Below, piece by piece: positions 1-6,030 of a stretch of DNA of 6,566 nt. The notes under the pieces were generated by a model. That model had not been told where the DNA came from and ran no database searches. It saw nothing but the letters and a program-made list of their open reading frames with translations. Made by a program: the position numbers and the translations under genes. The number at the start of each line of letters is the position of its first letter. Position 1 is the first letter of the stretch. This DNA comes from Pseudomonas sp. (GTDB lineage Bacteria; Pseudomonadota; Gammaproteobacteria; Pseudomonadales; Pseudomonadaceae): contig NZ_JASLAW010000142.1 of NCBI RefSeq assembly GCF_030147005.1, positions 1-6,566 on the forward strand, given 5' to 3'.

Positions 1-7
1 ACCGGTC

Positions 8-103
8 CCTGTGGCGAGGGAGCTTGCTCCCGCTGGACTGCGTAGCAGTCCCATTTTTGGGGCCGCTTCGCGCCCCAACGGGAGCAAGCTCCCTCGCCAC
101 AGG
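8..103. repeat. REPIN-type imperfect palindrome (paired inverted REP units)
   Basis: Positions 8-32 and 79-103 are perfect 25-bp reverse complements, with cores reading GTGGCGAGGGAGC and GCTCCCTCGCCAC. The 46-bp interior folds further: 37-41 pairs with 45-49 (actgc/gcagt), and 57-63 pairs with 72-78 (ttggggc/gccccaa). Two inverted REP units around a short structured spacer is the known REPIN design, and this core is a very common extragenic repeat in the P. fluorescens group (recognised from memory). Such units are mobilised by RAYT transposases; none is encoded here. It lies downstream of the minus-strand small gene that ends at 187, so its hairpin may protect or end that transcript, though it has no U-tract. 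Confidence 0.88.
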
Positions 104-186
104 TCGCAGGTTTTTCTGCTTTAGCGCTTAACTGACCGGCACTAGGGCTTGCCCACTCCCACAGTTGAATCGCATGGGGCCTGAAA

Positions 187-333
187 TCAAGGTTTCAAAG
201 GAAATTCCTGATCCCGCTCGGAAAGCTCCGTGCCGTCGTCCGGATGCTTCCAGGTTTGCGGTTTTTCTTCCTCGTGCCGTTGCCGAGCTTGCTCGTTCTG
301 CGGCTCGTTATGCTGTTTGGGTTCATTGCCCAT
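187..333 (-). CDS. Small hydrophilic protein of unknown function (48 aa)
   Basis: I do not recognise a named family. The 48-residue product starts MGNEPKQHNE and ends DQEFPLKP. It is dominated by E, Q, K, R, N, H and P, has one Trp (W28), no Cys, no membrane segment and no signal peptide, so it is probably cytoplasmic and largely disordered. The frame is open upstream to an ATG at 447, but the start at 333 is preferred because a strong Shine-Dalgarno GGGGAGG lies 5 nt before it (complement of 339-345), and the extra 38 upstream residues look non-coding. It is transcribed divergently from the citrate-transporter operon, with 197 bp between the two starts. Short, very polar proteins like this are often stress- or stationary-phase-induced in pseudomonads; that role is only a guess. 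Confidence 0.68.
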   Translation of the reverse strand: MGNEPKQHNEPQNEQARQRHEEEKPQTWKHPDDGTELSERDQEFPLKP

Positions 334-370
334 AGCCACCTCCCCTGCGTAAGAATTGGACACATCTGCA

Positions 371-377
371 AGGATAG
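371..377 (-). promoter_or_regulatory. Possible RpoS-type -10 of the small gene
   Basis: On the minus strand the heptamer CTATCCT lies 37 nt before the ATG at 333. It is one base from the sigma-S consensus -10 CTATACT and would give a leader of about 30 nt. No good -35 is present at the usual distance (ccagcg), which sigma-S tolerates. Weak, single-motif evidence. Confidence 0.25.
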
Positions 378-436
378 AACAAGGCGAGACTTTACGCTGG
401 CGCCTTGATTGATAGCCAACACGCATCAATCCATCC

Positions 437-468
437 AAATTTGTCACTTATCATTTCTAAATGTGTCA
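437..468. promoter_or_regulatory. Tandem 10-bp direct repeat, possible operator
   Basis: aaatttgtca (437-446) and aaatgtgtca (459-468) match at 9 of 10 positions and are offset by 22 bp, about two helical turns, so two protein units could bind on one DNA face. They sit 63-94 bp before the ATG of the citrate symporter in an AT-richer stretch, where an activator or repressor site would be expected. No convincing sigma-70 promoter was found for that operon; TTGTCA at 441-446 is a fair -35 but has no partner -10. Confidence 0.25.
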
Positions 469-530
469 GCCACTATCCCAAGTCTTAAGCGAAACAAGCA
501 CTTTAAAAAGAACGCTGGAGACACAAAACC

Positions 531-1838
531 ATGACTAGCCCTTCCCGGCCTGCGGCTGCCCCTTCGAAAGTAGGCGCCGTACTGCGCGTTACTTCGGGCA
601 ACTTCCTCGAACAGTTCGACTTCTTTCTGTTCGGCTTCTACGCCACCTACATTGCTGCCGCCTTCTTCCCCGCCGCCAATGAATTTGCATCATTAATGAT
701 GACCTTTGCCGTATTCGGTGCAGGCTTCCTGATGCGGCCCTTGGGCGCGATCATTCTGGGTGCCTATATCGATGATGTGGGTCGCCGCAAAGGTTTGATC
801 GTGACCCTGGCGATCATGGCCAGCGGCACGCTGCTGATTGTGCTGGTGCCCGGTTATCACACCATTGGCCTGTGGGCACCGCTGCTGGTGCTGCTGGGTC
901 GTCTGTTGCAGGGCTTCTCGGCCGGTGCGGAATTGGGCGGTGTGTCGGTGTACCTGTCCGAGATGGCCACCCCGGGCCGCAAGGGCTTCTATACCAGCTG
1001 GCAGTCGGGCAGCCAGCAGATCTCCATCGTGGTCGCCGCCGCGTTGGGCTACGGCTTGAACGTATGGATGGAGCCGGCCGTGGTGGCCGATTGGGGCTGG
1101 CGCATTCCGTTCGCCGTCGGTTGCGTGATCATTCCGTTTATCTTTGTGCTGCGGCGTAACCTGCAGGAAACCGAAGAGTTCGCCAAGCGCAAGCACCGCC
1201 CGACCATGCGTGAAGTGATGGCGACCCTGGTGAAAAACTGGACCGTAGTGATTGGCGGCATGCTGATGGTGGCCATGACCACCACCGCGTTCTACCTGAT
1301 CACCGTGTACGCACCGACCTTCGGCAAGACCGTGCTGCAACTGAGCACGTCCGACGCGCTGCTGGTGACATTGCTGGTCGCGGTGTCGAACTTTGTCTGG
1401 TTGCCCATCGGCGGCATCCTGAGCGACCGCTTTGGCCGCAAGCCGGTGCTGATCGCCATGACCGTGCTGACCGTTCTCACCGCTTATCCAGCGTTGTCCT
1501 ACGTGGTCAACGCGCCAAGCTTTGCGCACATGCTGGAAACCCTGCTGTGGTTCTCCTTCCTTTACGGCCTGTACAACGGCGCCATGATCCCGGCGCTGAC
1601 TGAAATCATGCCGGTAGAAGTGCGCGTTGCGGGCTTCTCCCTCGCCTACAGCCTGGCGACCGCAGTTTTCGGTGGCTTCACGCCGGCGATCTCCACCTGG
1701 TTCATTCACATAACCGGAGACAAGGCGTCGCCAGCCTACTGGATGATGTTCGCGGCGCTGTGTGCACTGTGTTCTACCCTGGCGCTGTATCGCCGCGCCA
1801 ATACCCGTGGCCAGGTCATGCAGGGGGCCGTGCAATGA
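531..1838 (+). CDS. citA: Citrate/tricarballylate:H+ symporter, MFS metabolite:H+ symporter family (CitA/TcuC-like)
   Basis: This inner-membrane, proton-coupled carboxylate importer has 435 residues, the usual length for CitA/TcuC (about 430), and a hydrophobicity pattern fitting 12 helices. The N-terminal block around LRVTSGNFLEQFDFFLFGFY (18-37) closely matches enterobacterial CitA as I remember it. Other signatures are the TM2-TM3 loop motif GAYIDDVGRRKG (77-88), RLLQGFSAGAELGG (124-137), YTSWQSGSQQ (154-163), RRNLQETEEF (208-217) and the second-half loop LSDRFGRKP (297-305). The ATG has GGAG at 517-520, 10 nt upstream. The stop overlaps the next start as ATGA (1835-1838), indicating translational coupling to the periplasmic binding protein. 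Substrate is most likely citrate or tricarballylate; the sequence alone does not separate these or aconitate. The symbol is given for family membership. Confidence 0.88.
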   Translation: MTSPSRPAAAPSKVGAVLRVTSGNFLEQFDFFLFGFYATYIAAAFFPAANEFASLMMTFAVFGAGFLMRPLGAIILGAYIDDVGRRKGLIVTLAIMASGTLLIVLVPGYHTIGLWAPLLVLLGRLLQGFSAGAELGGVSVYLSEMATPGRKGFYTSWQSGSQQISIVVAAALGYGLNVWMEPAVVADWGWRIPFAVGCVIIPFIFVLRRNLQETEEFAKRKHRPTMREVMATLVKNWTVVIGGMLMVAMTTTAFYLITVYAPTFGKTVLQLSTSDALLVTLLVAVSNFVWLPIGGILSDRFGRKPVLIAMTVLTVLTAYPALSYVVNAPSFAHMLETLLWFSFLYGLYNGAMIPALTEIMPVEVRVAGFSLAYSLATAVFGGFTPAISTWFIHITGDKASPAYWMMFAALCALCSTLALYRRANTRGQVMQGAVQ

Positions 1839-2593
1839 AGCCGCTCTTCAAAACGCTCACCGCCTTGGTTCTTGGCGCCCTGGCGCTGTCTGCCCAGGCT
1901 GAAGAACTCAAGGTGATGACTTCCGGCGGCTTCACCGCCGCCTACAAATTGCTCGGCCCGCAATACGCCAAGCACAGCGGTGACACCCTCGACACTATCC
2001 TCGGCCCGTCCATGGGCAAGGCGCCGGAAGCGATTCCCAACCGCCTGGCCCGCGGCGAACACGCCGATGTAGTGATCATGGTCGGCTACGCCCTGGATGA
2101 GCTGATCAAGCAAGGCAAGGTCGACCCCGCTTCCCGCGTGGAACTGGCGGATTCGCGGATTGGGCTGGTGGTGAAAGAAGGTGCGGTCAAACCTCAGATC
2201 GACACCGATGATGAACTCAAGGCCGTGCTGAGCAAGGCCAAGTCGGTGGCGTATTCGGACAGCGCCAGCGGTGTGTATGTCGAGAAGGAGCTGTTCAAAA
2301 AACTCGGCATGCCGGCCAAGGGCACCATGATCGAACGCGCGCCGGTGGGCGAACAGGTGGCCAAGGGTGACTACGAAGTGGGCTTGCAGCAGGTGTCGGA
2401 ATTGTTGCCGGTCAAGGGCGTGACTTTTGTCGGCAAGATCCCGGAAAACGTGCAGTCCGTGACGCGTTTTGCGGCGGGCATTCCGGTAAACGCCGAACAC
2501 AAGGACGAGGCCAAGGCGCTGCTGCAATTCATGGCGTCGCCCGAAGCTCAACCGGTGGTGCAATCCACCGGCCTGGACTCGGTGTCACGCTGA
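1835..2593 (+). CDS. Periplasmic ModA-like solute-binding protein without ABC partner
   Basis: The 252-residue product begins with a classic Sec signal peptide: K2 and K6, hydrophobic core 8-20, and an AQA|EE cleavage site after residue 22. The mature part has the type-2 periplasmic-binding layout of the ModA/SBP_bac_11 group: first strand and ligand loop LKVMTSGGFTAAYKLL, RLARGEHADVVIMV for the second strand, RIGLVVKEG at the domain crossover, SDSASGVYVEKEL, and C-terminal EAKALLQFMASPEA. Length (about 250) fits the family. The typical molybdate-loop serines appear replaced by SGGF, so molybdate is doubtful; a carboxylate is suggested by the coupled symporter. The start is chosen because the signal peptide begins there and GGGGG (1823-1827) precedes it; an in-frame ATG at 1760 lies inside the symporter gene. 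No permease or ATPase follows, which is unusual. Confidence 0.85.
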   Translation: MKPLFKTLTALVLGALALSAQAEELKVMTSGGFTAAYKLLGPQYAKHSGDTLDTILGPSMGKAPEAIPNRLARGEHADVVIMVGYALDELIKQGKVDPASRVELADSRIGLVVKEGAVKPQIDTDDELKAVLSKAKSVAYSDSASGVYVEKELFKKLGMPAKGTMIERAPVGEQVAKGDYEVGLQQVSELLPVKGVTFVGKIPENVQSVTRFAAGIPVNAEHKDEAKALLQFMASPEAQPVVQSTGLDSVSR

Positions 2594-3487
2594 CCGAAAC
2601 GGCATCTCTCGCACCAACCGCTCCAACTCCAGCGCCGCCGGCGGCAATGTCCGCCCGCGGCGCTTGATCAAGCCCACATTGCGCATCACCTGCGGCTCCA
2701 CCAGCGGCACACTCACCAGAATCGGGTGCTCACACGCCGGCATCGCAATCGACGGCACCATCGCCACGCCCAACCCCGCCTCCACCAACCCGATCATCGT
2801 GGTCACGTGGTGGGTTTCGCAGATACTCGGCTTTTTCACGCGCACACCGCGCAGGGCCTGGTCCAGCAGGAAGCGGTTGCCCGAGGTTTTGTCCACCGTG
2901 ATGTAGTCATGCTCGTAGGCTTCGGTCCACGTCACACTCTCACGCGCCGCCAGCGGATGGTCACGACGACAGGCCAGCACATAGCGCTCCTGCAACAACA
3001 ACTCGAACTCCACTTCATCGGCCAGGCTGCCGCTGAAGCTCACGCCAAAATCCGCCTCGCCACTTTCCACCGCATTGCACACTTCACCAGCACTGGCATC
3101 CAGCACACGCAGGCGAATCTTCGGATACAGCTTGTGGAATTCGGAGATGACGTGGGGCATGAAGTAATACGCGGTGGACGGCACACAGGCGATGGTGACA
3201 TTGCCCATGCGCGTGGACGCGACATTGCTGATGCCCATCAGCGCGATGTCGAGGTCGTCGAGCATGCGCTCCACCTGAGGCAGGAATGCACGGCCGACCA
3301 TGGTCAGGCTGACCCGCCGCGTGGTGCGTTCGAACAGCTTCACGTCGAGGGCGGATTCAAGCTTTTCGATGCGCCGGCTCAAAGCCGGTTGCGAGATTCG
3401 GATGGCCTCGGCGGCGCCACGAAAACTGCCTTTGTCTACCACGGCGCGAAAGGCTTGGAGGTCGTTGAGGTCGAAGTTGATGATCAC
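2585..3487 (-). CDS. LysR-family transcriptional regulator
   Basis: A DNA-binding regulator of 300 residues if started at GTG 3487. The N-terminal winged helix-turn-helix is clear: FDLNDLQAFRAVVDKGSF, then GAAEAIRISQPALSRRIEKLE (about 24-44), KLFERTTRRVSLT (50-62) and the coiled linker helix. The effector domain (about 90-290) includes PHVISEFHKLYPKIRLRV, GEADFGVSF, LLLQERYVLACRRDHPLA and GLVEAGLGVAMVPS. The frame is open to a GTG at 3583 (332 aa), but residues before the HTH do not look like a LysR protein and would include the likely promoter, so 3487 is preferred; neither start has a good Shine-Dalgarno. It converges on the binding-protein gene with a 9-bp 3' overlap and diverges from the membrane protein at 3700. 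Either the symporter operon or that divergent gene could be its target. Confidence 0.87.
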   Translation of the reverse strand: MIINFDLNDLQAFRAVVDKGSFRGAAEAIRISQPALSRRIEKLESALDVKLFERTTRRVSLTMVGRAFLPQVERMLDDLDIALMGISNVASTRMGNVTIACVPSTAYYFMPHVISEFHKLYPKIRLRVLDASAGEVCNAVESGEADFGVSFSGSLADEVEFELLLQERYVLACRRDHPLAARESVTWTEAYEHDYITVDKTSGNRFLLDQALRGVRVKKPSICETHHVTTMIGLVEAGLGVAMVPSIAMPACEHPILVSVPLVEPQVMRNVGLIKRRGRTLPPAALELERLVREMPFRSA

Positions 3488-3520
3488 GGGAGGGAAGCCA
3501 GAGTGGTCGATATGAGGGGC

Positions 3521-3526
3521 ATTATC
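3521..3526 (-). promoter_or_regulatory. Possible -10 element of the LysR gene
   Basis: The minus strand reads GATAAT here, 5 of 6 to TATAAT, 33 nt before the GTG at 3487, giving a leader of about 27 nt. The -35 is poor. If real, it supports the 3487 start, because the longer frame would begin upstream of the promoter. Confidence 0.28.
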
Positions 3527-3637
3527 GTACGAGCGGTGGCCGGAAGCTATGAATGAGCCATATCGGAAATACGCCAACTGCACACGTGTTCAATTCCCAG
3601 TGATGAGTCAGCTGCTTCCTGTTTTTTGTGAAGCAAA

Positions 3638-3665
3638 GACGTCTGTACGTCGGGTTAACTAGAAT
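3638..3665 (+). promoter_or_regulatory. Possible promoter and inverted repeat before the membrane-protein gene
   Basis: TAGAAT (3660-3665) matches the -10 consensus at 5 of 6 positions, 34 nt before the ATG at 3700. Instead of a good -35 there is a short inverted repeat, gacgt-ctgt-acgtc (3638-3651), overlapping where the -35 should be. That placement would suit regulator binding in this divergent region. Evidence is motif inspection only. Confidence 0.28.
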
Positions 3666-3699
3666 CGCGCATTCGACTCAATGACTTAAGGAGCCAGGC

Positions 3700-4542
3700 A
3701 TGGCAGACCCTATCGTTAAAAGCACACCGCTGACGTGGTACGTTGAAAACATTGCGGCATTCGGCAGCATTGTCACCGCCATTGCCATTGTGTGGTTGCT
3801 GATTTTTATCTATCGGCGCTCTGGCTCGCTGCTGTTCCTGCGTGACTGGGTATGGCGCTTTTTCGGCGGCCAACCGCACTTTGAAACCGAGCGGTTCGAA
3901 CGGATGCGCAAGGACCTGCGCGAGCTTGAGTATTTCCGCTACGAGTTCAACGTCCCGGCCACCACCCTGCGCGAAGCCGACCTGGCGGAAGCCTGGATGT
4001 ACGAAAATGGCTTCCCTCCTCGTGATTTCGGGCGCGTGAAGCACTACATCGATTGGAGCAACTTCGCCGCGTTGAGCTTCATTACCCGCAGATTCTCACG
4101 CTGGCGCACCAACGCGCTGTTTATCCTGGCCTTGATCTTGTTGATCGGGGTAGCCGTTGCACTGCCCCTGAGCGAGTCCAGATTTTTAATGGTGTCCTTG
4201 AAGAATGCCCCGGACGCGCCGTCATTCTATCTGTCGCAGGATGGCGTCAAATTCGGGCTGTGGGCGGACAAGCGCCTCACCGTGGAGCAATGCCGCTCTT
4301 CCGAATCGCTGCGCAGCTATGTGCTTCCCGGTTTGCCCGAGGAGAAGCTCGACATCATTTGCTCGTTCTTCCTCGACAAGACCTACAGCCAATATGTGCG
4401 TGAGGGTTTGAGTGAACATCGCGCGTTACTGTTCTGGTTCGTTTTGTTGTCGATGGGTGCAATGATCGGCATTGTGCTGGTGATCGCCAGAATGGAAGTC
4501 GCCGGCAGGCTTCACCAGCGATGGCTGGCAAACCAACCTTGA
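3700..4542 (+). CDS. Membrane protein of unknown function, three predicted spans
   Basis: I do not recognise the family with certainty; a DUF6216-like proteobacterial membrane protein is a weak possibility. The 280 residues show hydrophobic spans at about 17-38, 138-157 and 241-263. Residues 39-137 are rich in Arg/Lys (RR at 39-40, RRFSRWR at 130-136) and the tail has R264, R270 and R274, so the positive-inside rule puts the N-terminus outside, the 39-137 loop and C-terminus in the cytoplasm, and 158-240 in the periplasm. Both cysteines, C198 and C221, fall in that periplasmic loop and could form a disulfide. The cytoplasmic loop has an Arg/Glu-rich helix (ETERFERMRKDLRELEYFRY, 62-81) and no recognised catalytic motif. 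The start is well supported: AAGGAG at 3688-3693, 6 nt from ATG. It is divergent from the LysR gene, and no terminator follows it. Confidence 0.8.
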   Translation: MADPIVKSTPLTWYVENIAAFGSIVTAIAIVWLLIFIYRRSGSLLFLRDWVWRFFGGQPHFETERFERMRKDLRELEYFRYEFNVPATTLREADLAEAWMYENGFPPRDFGRVKHYIDWSNFAALSFITRRFSRWRTNALFILALILLIGVAVALPLSESRFLMVSLKNAPDAPSFYLSQDGVKFGLWADKRLTVEQCRSSESLRSYVLPGLPEEKLDIICSFFLDKTYSQYVREGLSEHRALLFWFVLLSMGAMIGIVLVIARMEVAGRLHQRWLANQP

Positions 4543-4594
4543 GCGTGCAAATCGCCGAAAACCAATGGCATTTCTCTGATTGAACAAGCGGGCT

Positions 4595-4637
4595 GCTCGT
4601 TACATCGATAGCACTGATGATTACTATCGAAACGAGC
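4595..4637. promoter_or_regulatory. Long inverted repeat, possible operator of the efflux gene
   Basis: gctcgtt (4595-4601) plus tcgatag (4605-4611) pair perfectly with ctatcga (4624-4630) plus aacgagc (4631-4637): 14 matched pairs, a 3-nt bulge (aca) on the left arm and a 12-nt centre. No T-run follows, so it is not a normal terminator for the gene ending at 4542. Its centre (4616) lies about 61 bp before the start point predicted from the -10 at 4665, a usual place for an activator site. Confidence 0.45.
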
Positions 4638-4664
4638 GCCTGCCCGATCGCCGACACTGATTCC

Positions 4665-4670
4665 TATAAT
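4665..4670 (+). promoter_or_regulatory. -10 element of the efflux-pump gene
   Basis: A perfect TATAAT, 61 nt before the ATG at 4732, predicting a start near 4677 and a leader of about 55 nt. At 17-18 bp upstream there is only tgcccga, which does not resemble TTGACA, and there is no extended -10 TG. A perfect -10 with no -35 fits an activator-dependent promoter, consistent with the palindrome just upstream. Confidence 0.5.
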
Positions 4671-4690
4671 CCCCTCCAAATTCTCTCCCT

Positions 4691-4714
4691 CGCCTGGCTT
4701 CAGGCGAAACGCCT
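4691..4714 (+). promoter_or_regulatory. Two mutually exclusive leader hairpins
   Basis: In the predicted leader of the efflux gene, cgcctg (4691-4696) pairs with caggcg (4701-4706) across a gctt loop. Alternatively aggcg (4702-4706) pairs with cgcct (4710-4714) across an aaa loop. The middle segment is shared, so only one can form. The second hairpin ends just before the weak GGA Shine-Dalgarno at 4718-4720. This could be a switch in translation or chance in GC-rich DNA. Confidence 0.35.
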
Positions 4715-4731
4715 CCCGGAAACCCAATCTC

Positions 4732-5958
4732 ATGCCAAGCGCGAGCCAGGCCCCTAGCGGCCTTCCCGAACATAATCAACAGAGCGTCAAACAGCAGTGG
4801 CTGGCGATTCTCTCGGTCGCCGTGGGCGCTTTTGCCCTGGTGACCAGCGAGTTTCTGCCGGTGGGCGTGCTCAACGACGTCGCCGGCGACCTGGGCATCA
4901 GCGCCGGCCACGCCGGCCTGATGGTGACCCTGCCCGGCATCATGGCCGCACTCGCCGCGCCGTTTCTGTCGGTCAGCATCGGCGCCATGGACCGTCGCTA
5001 TCTGCTGATCGGCCTGACACTGGTGATGATCATCGCCAACTCGGTAGTGGCCTTCGCCAACGACTTCAGCCTGCTGCTGTTCGGGCGCGTATTGCTCGGC
5101 ATCAGCATTGGTGGCTTCTGGGCAACGGCCATTGCCCTCAGCGGACGGCTGGCGCCCAAGGGCGTGGGCGTTGCGAAAGCCACATCGATCATCATGATGG
5201 GCGTGACCCTGGCCACCGTATTGGGCGTGCCGGTAGGCACCTGGCTCAGCGGCCTGATGGGCTGGCGCATGACCTTCCTGGTCACCGCACTGGTGGGCAT
5301 TCCGGTGCTGCTGGCGCAGGTCTTCCTGCTGCCCCGCCTCACCCCGGAAAAAGCCATTCAGATCCGCGACCTGCCGGCCTTGTTTATCAACCCACAAGCC
5401 CGGGTCGGGTTGATCGCCGTGCTGCTGATCGGCCTGGCACATTTTGCCGCCTACACCTATGTCGCGCCCTTTTTCAAAAACAGTTCAGGCTTTGACGGCC
5501 CGACGATTGGCTCACTGCTACTGCTGTATGGCGTGGCTGGCGTGATCGGCAATATCTTCGCCGGCTTTGCCGCCAACCGCAGCGTACGCAACACCCTGCT
5601 GCTGGTCGCGCTGATGATCGGCACCAGCACCGCGCTGTTCCCCTACTTCGCCACCGGCATGACCGGCGCAGCGATGCTGATCGCCCTCTGGGGCTTCGCC
5701 TTCGGCGCCTTCCCGGCGTGCGCCAGCATCTGGATGTTTGTCGTGGCGCCCAAGGATGTAGAGCGTGGCATGCCACTGTTTGTGGCGCTGTTTCAGGTGA
5801 TCATTGCCCTGGGCTCGTTCTTTGGTGGGCAAATTGTCGACCAGCTGGGCAGCTCGGTGTTGCTGAGCCTGGCGACCGTATTGGTAGGGCTTGGGTTTGC
5901 GACGGTGCTGGTGCTGGGGCGCAAGGTCAGTAATACCCTGGTGGCACAGCCTGCCTGA
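4732..5958 (+). CDS. DHA1-family MFS efflux transporter, NepI/AraJ-like
   Basis: An inner-membrane drug:H+ antiporter-type exporter of 408 residues with about 12 helices, normal for the family. Signatures in order: TSEFLPVGVL (38-47) in TM1; the TM2-TM3 loop GAMDRRY (84-90), a reduced motif A; FANDFSLLLFGRVLLGISIG (108-127) followed by GFW, covering motif B with R119; and LGVPVGTWLSGLMGWR (164-179), the motif C region typical of exporters. The pattern EFLP, DRRY and LGISIGGFWA resembles E. coli NepI, a purine-ribonucleoside efflux pump, as I remember it; YdhP/AraJ-type sugar or drug exporters share these features, so the substrate is unproven. The start has only a weak GGA at 4718-4720, and no better start is visible in frame. 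It has its own -10, an upstream palindrome and a strong terminator, so it appears monocistronic. No regulator lies next to it, whereas many such pumps have a divergent one. Confidence 0.85.
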   Translation: MPSASQAPSGLPEHNQQSVKQQWLAILSVAVGAFALVTSEFLPVGVLNDVAGDLGISAGHAGLMVTLPGIMAALAAPFLSVSIGAMDRRYLLIGLTLVMIIANSVVAFANDFSLLLFGRVLLGISIGGFWATAIALSGRLAPKGVGVAKATSIIMMGVTLATVLGVPVGTWLSGLMGWRMTFLVTALVGIPVLLAQVFLLPRLTPEKAIQIRDLPALFINPQARVGLIAVLLIGLAHFAAYTYVAPFFKNSSGFDGPTIGSLLLLYGVAGVIGNIFAGFAANRSVRNTLLLVALMIGTSTALFPYFATGMTGAAMLIALWGFAFGAFPACASIWMFVVAPKDVERGMPLFVALFQVIIALGSFFGGQIVDQLGSSVLLSLATVLVGLGFATVLVLGRKVSNTLVAQPA

Positions 5959-5973
5959 CCGAACCGCATGCGC

Positions 5974-6012
5974 AAAAAAGCCTGCTGAACTCACCGTTCA
6001 ACAGGCTTTTTT
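5974..6012. terminator. Bidirectional intrinsic terminator
   Basis: aaaaaagcctg (5974-5984) pairs with caggctttttt (6002-6012), and inside it tgaac (5986-5990) pairs with gttca (5996-6000) across a tcacc loop, with one C/A mismatch between the two stems. A-run and T-run flank the stem, so it terminates in both directions: the efflux gene ending at 5958 and anything arriving on the minus strand through 6031. Confidence 0.93.
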
Positions 6013-6030
6013 CGTTTCAGAGGCAGGCAG

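Noticed and set aside
135..152. Possible sigma-54 promoter (ggcac...ttgcc)
   Set aside because: The GG to GC spacing is 11 instead of 10, and it points into the spacer with no gene correctly placed.
104..186. Second degenerate REP-like half (ctcccacagttga) in the spacer after the REPIN
   Set aside because: It resembles mosaic extragenic sequence seen in P. fluorescens, but no inverted partner exists here, so it cannot be supported as an element.
693..1835. 380-codon minus-strand open frame opposite the symporter gene
   Set aside because: His/Gln/Arg-rich low-complexity translation typical of the antisense of GC-rich membrane genes; the plus strand encodes a clear transporter.
2726..3556. 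276-codon plus-strand open frame opposite the LysR gene
   Set aside because: His/Arg/Gln-rich shadow of an unmistakable LysR protein; no ribosome site or family features.
3582..3589. 8-bp palindrome acacgtgt in the LysR/membrane-protein spacer
   Set aside because: Too short to claim as an operator and not a LysR T-N11-A box; likely chance.
3613..3635. Hairpin tgcttc/gaagca with a T-rich loop
   Set aside because: 6-bp stem with an 11-nt loop and no following T-run; no upstream gene needs termination there on either strand.
4624..5442. 272-codon minus-strand open frame opposite the efflux gene
   Set aside because: Translation is dominated by Gln, His and Gly in an unstructured pattern; antisense shadow.
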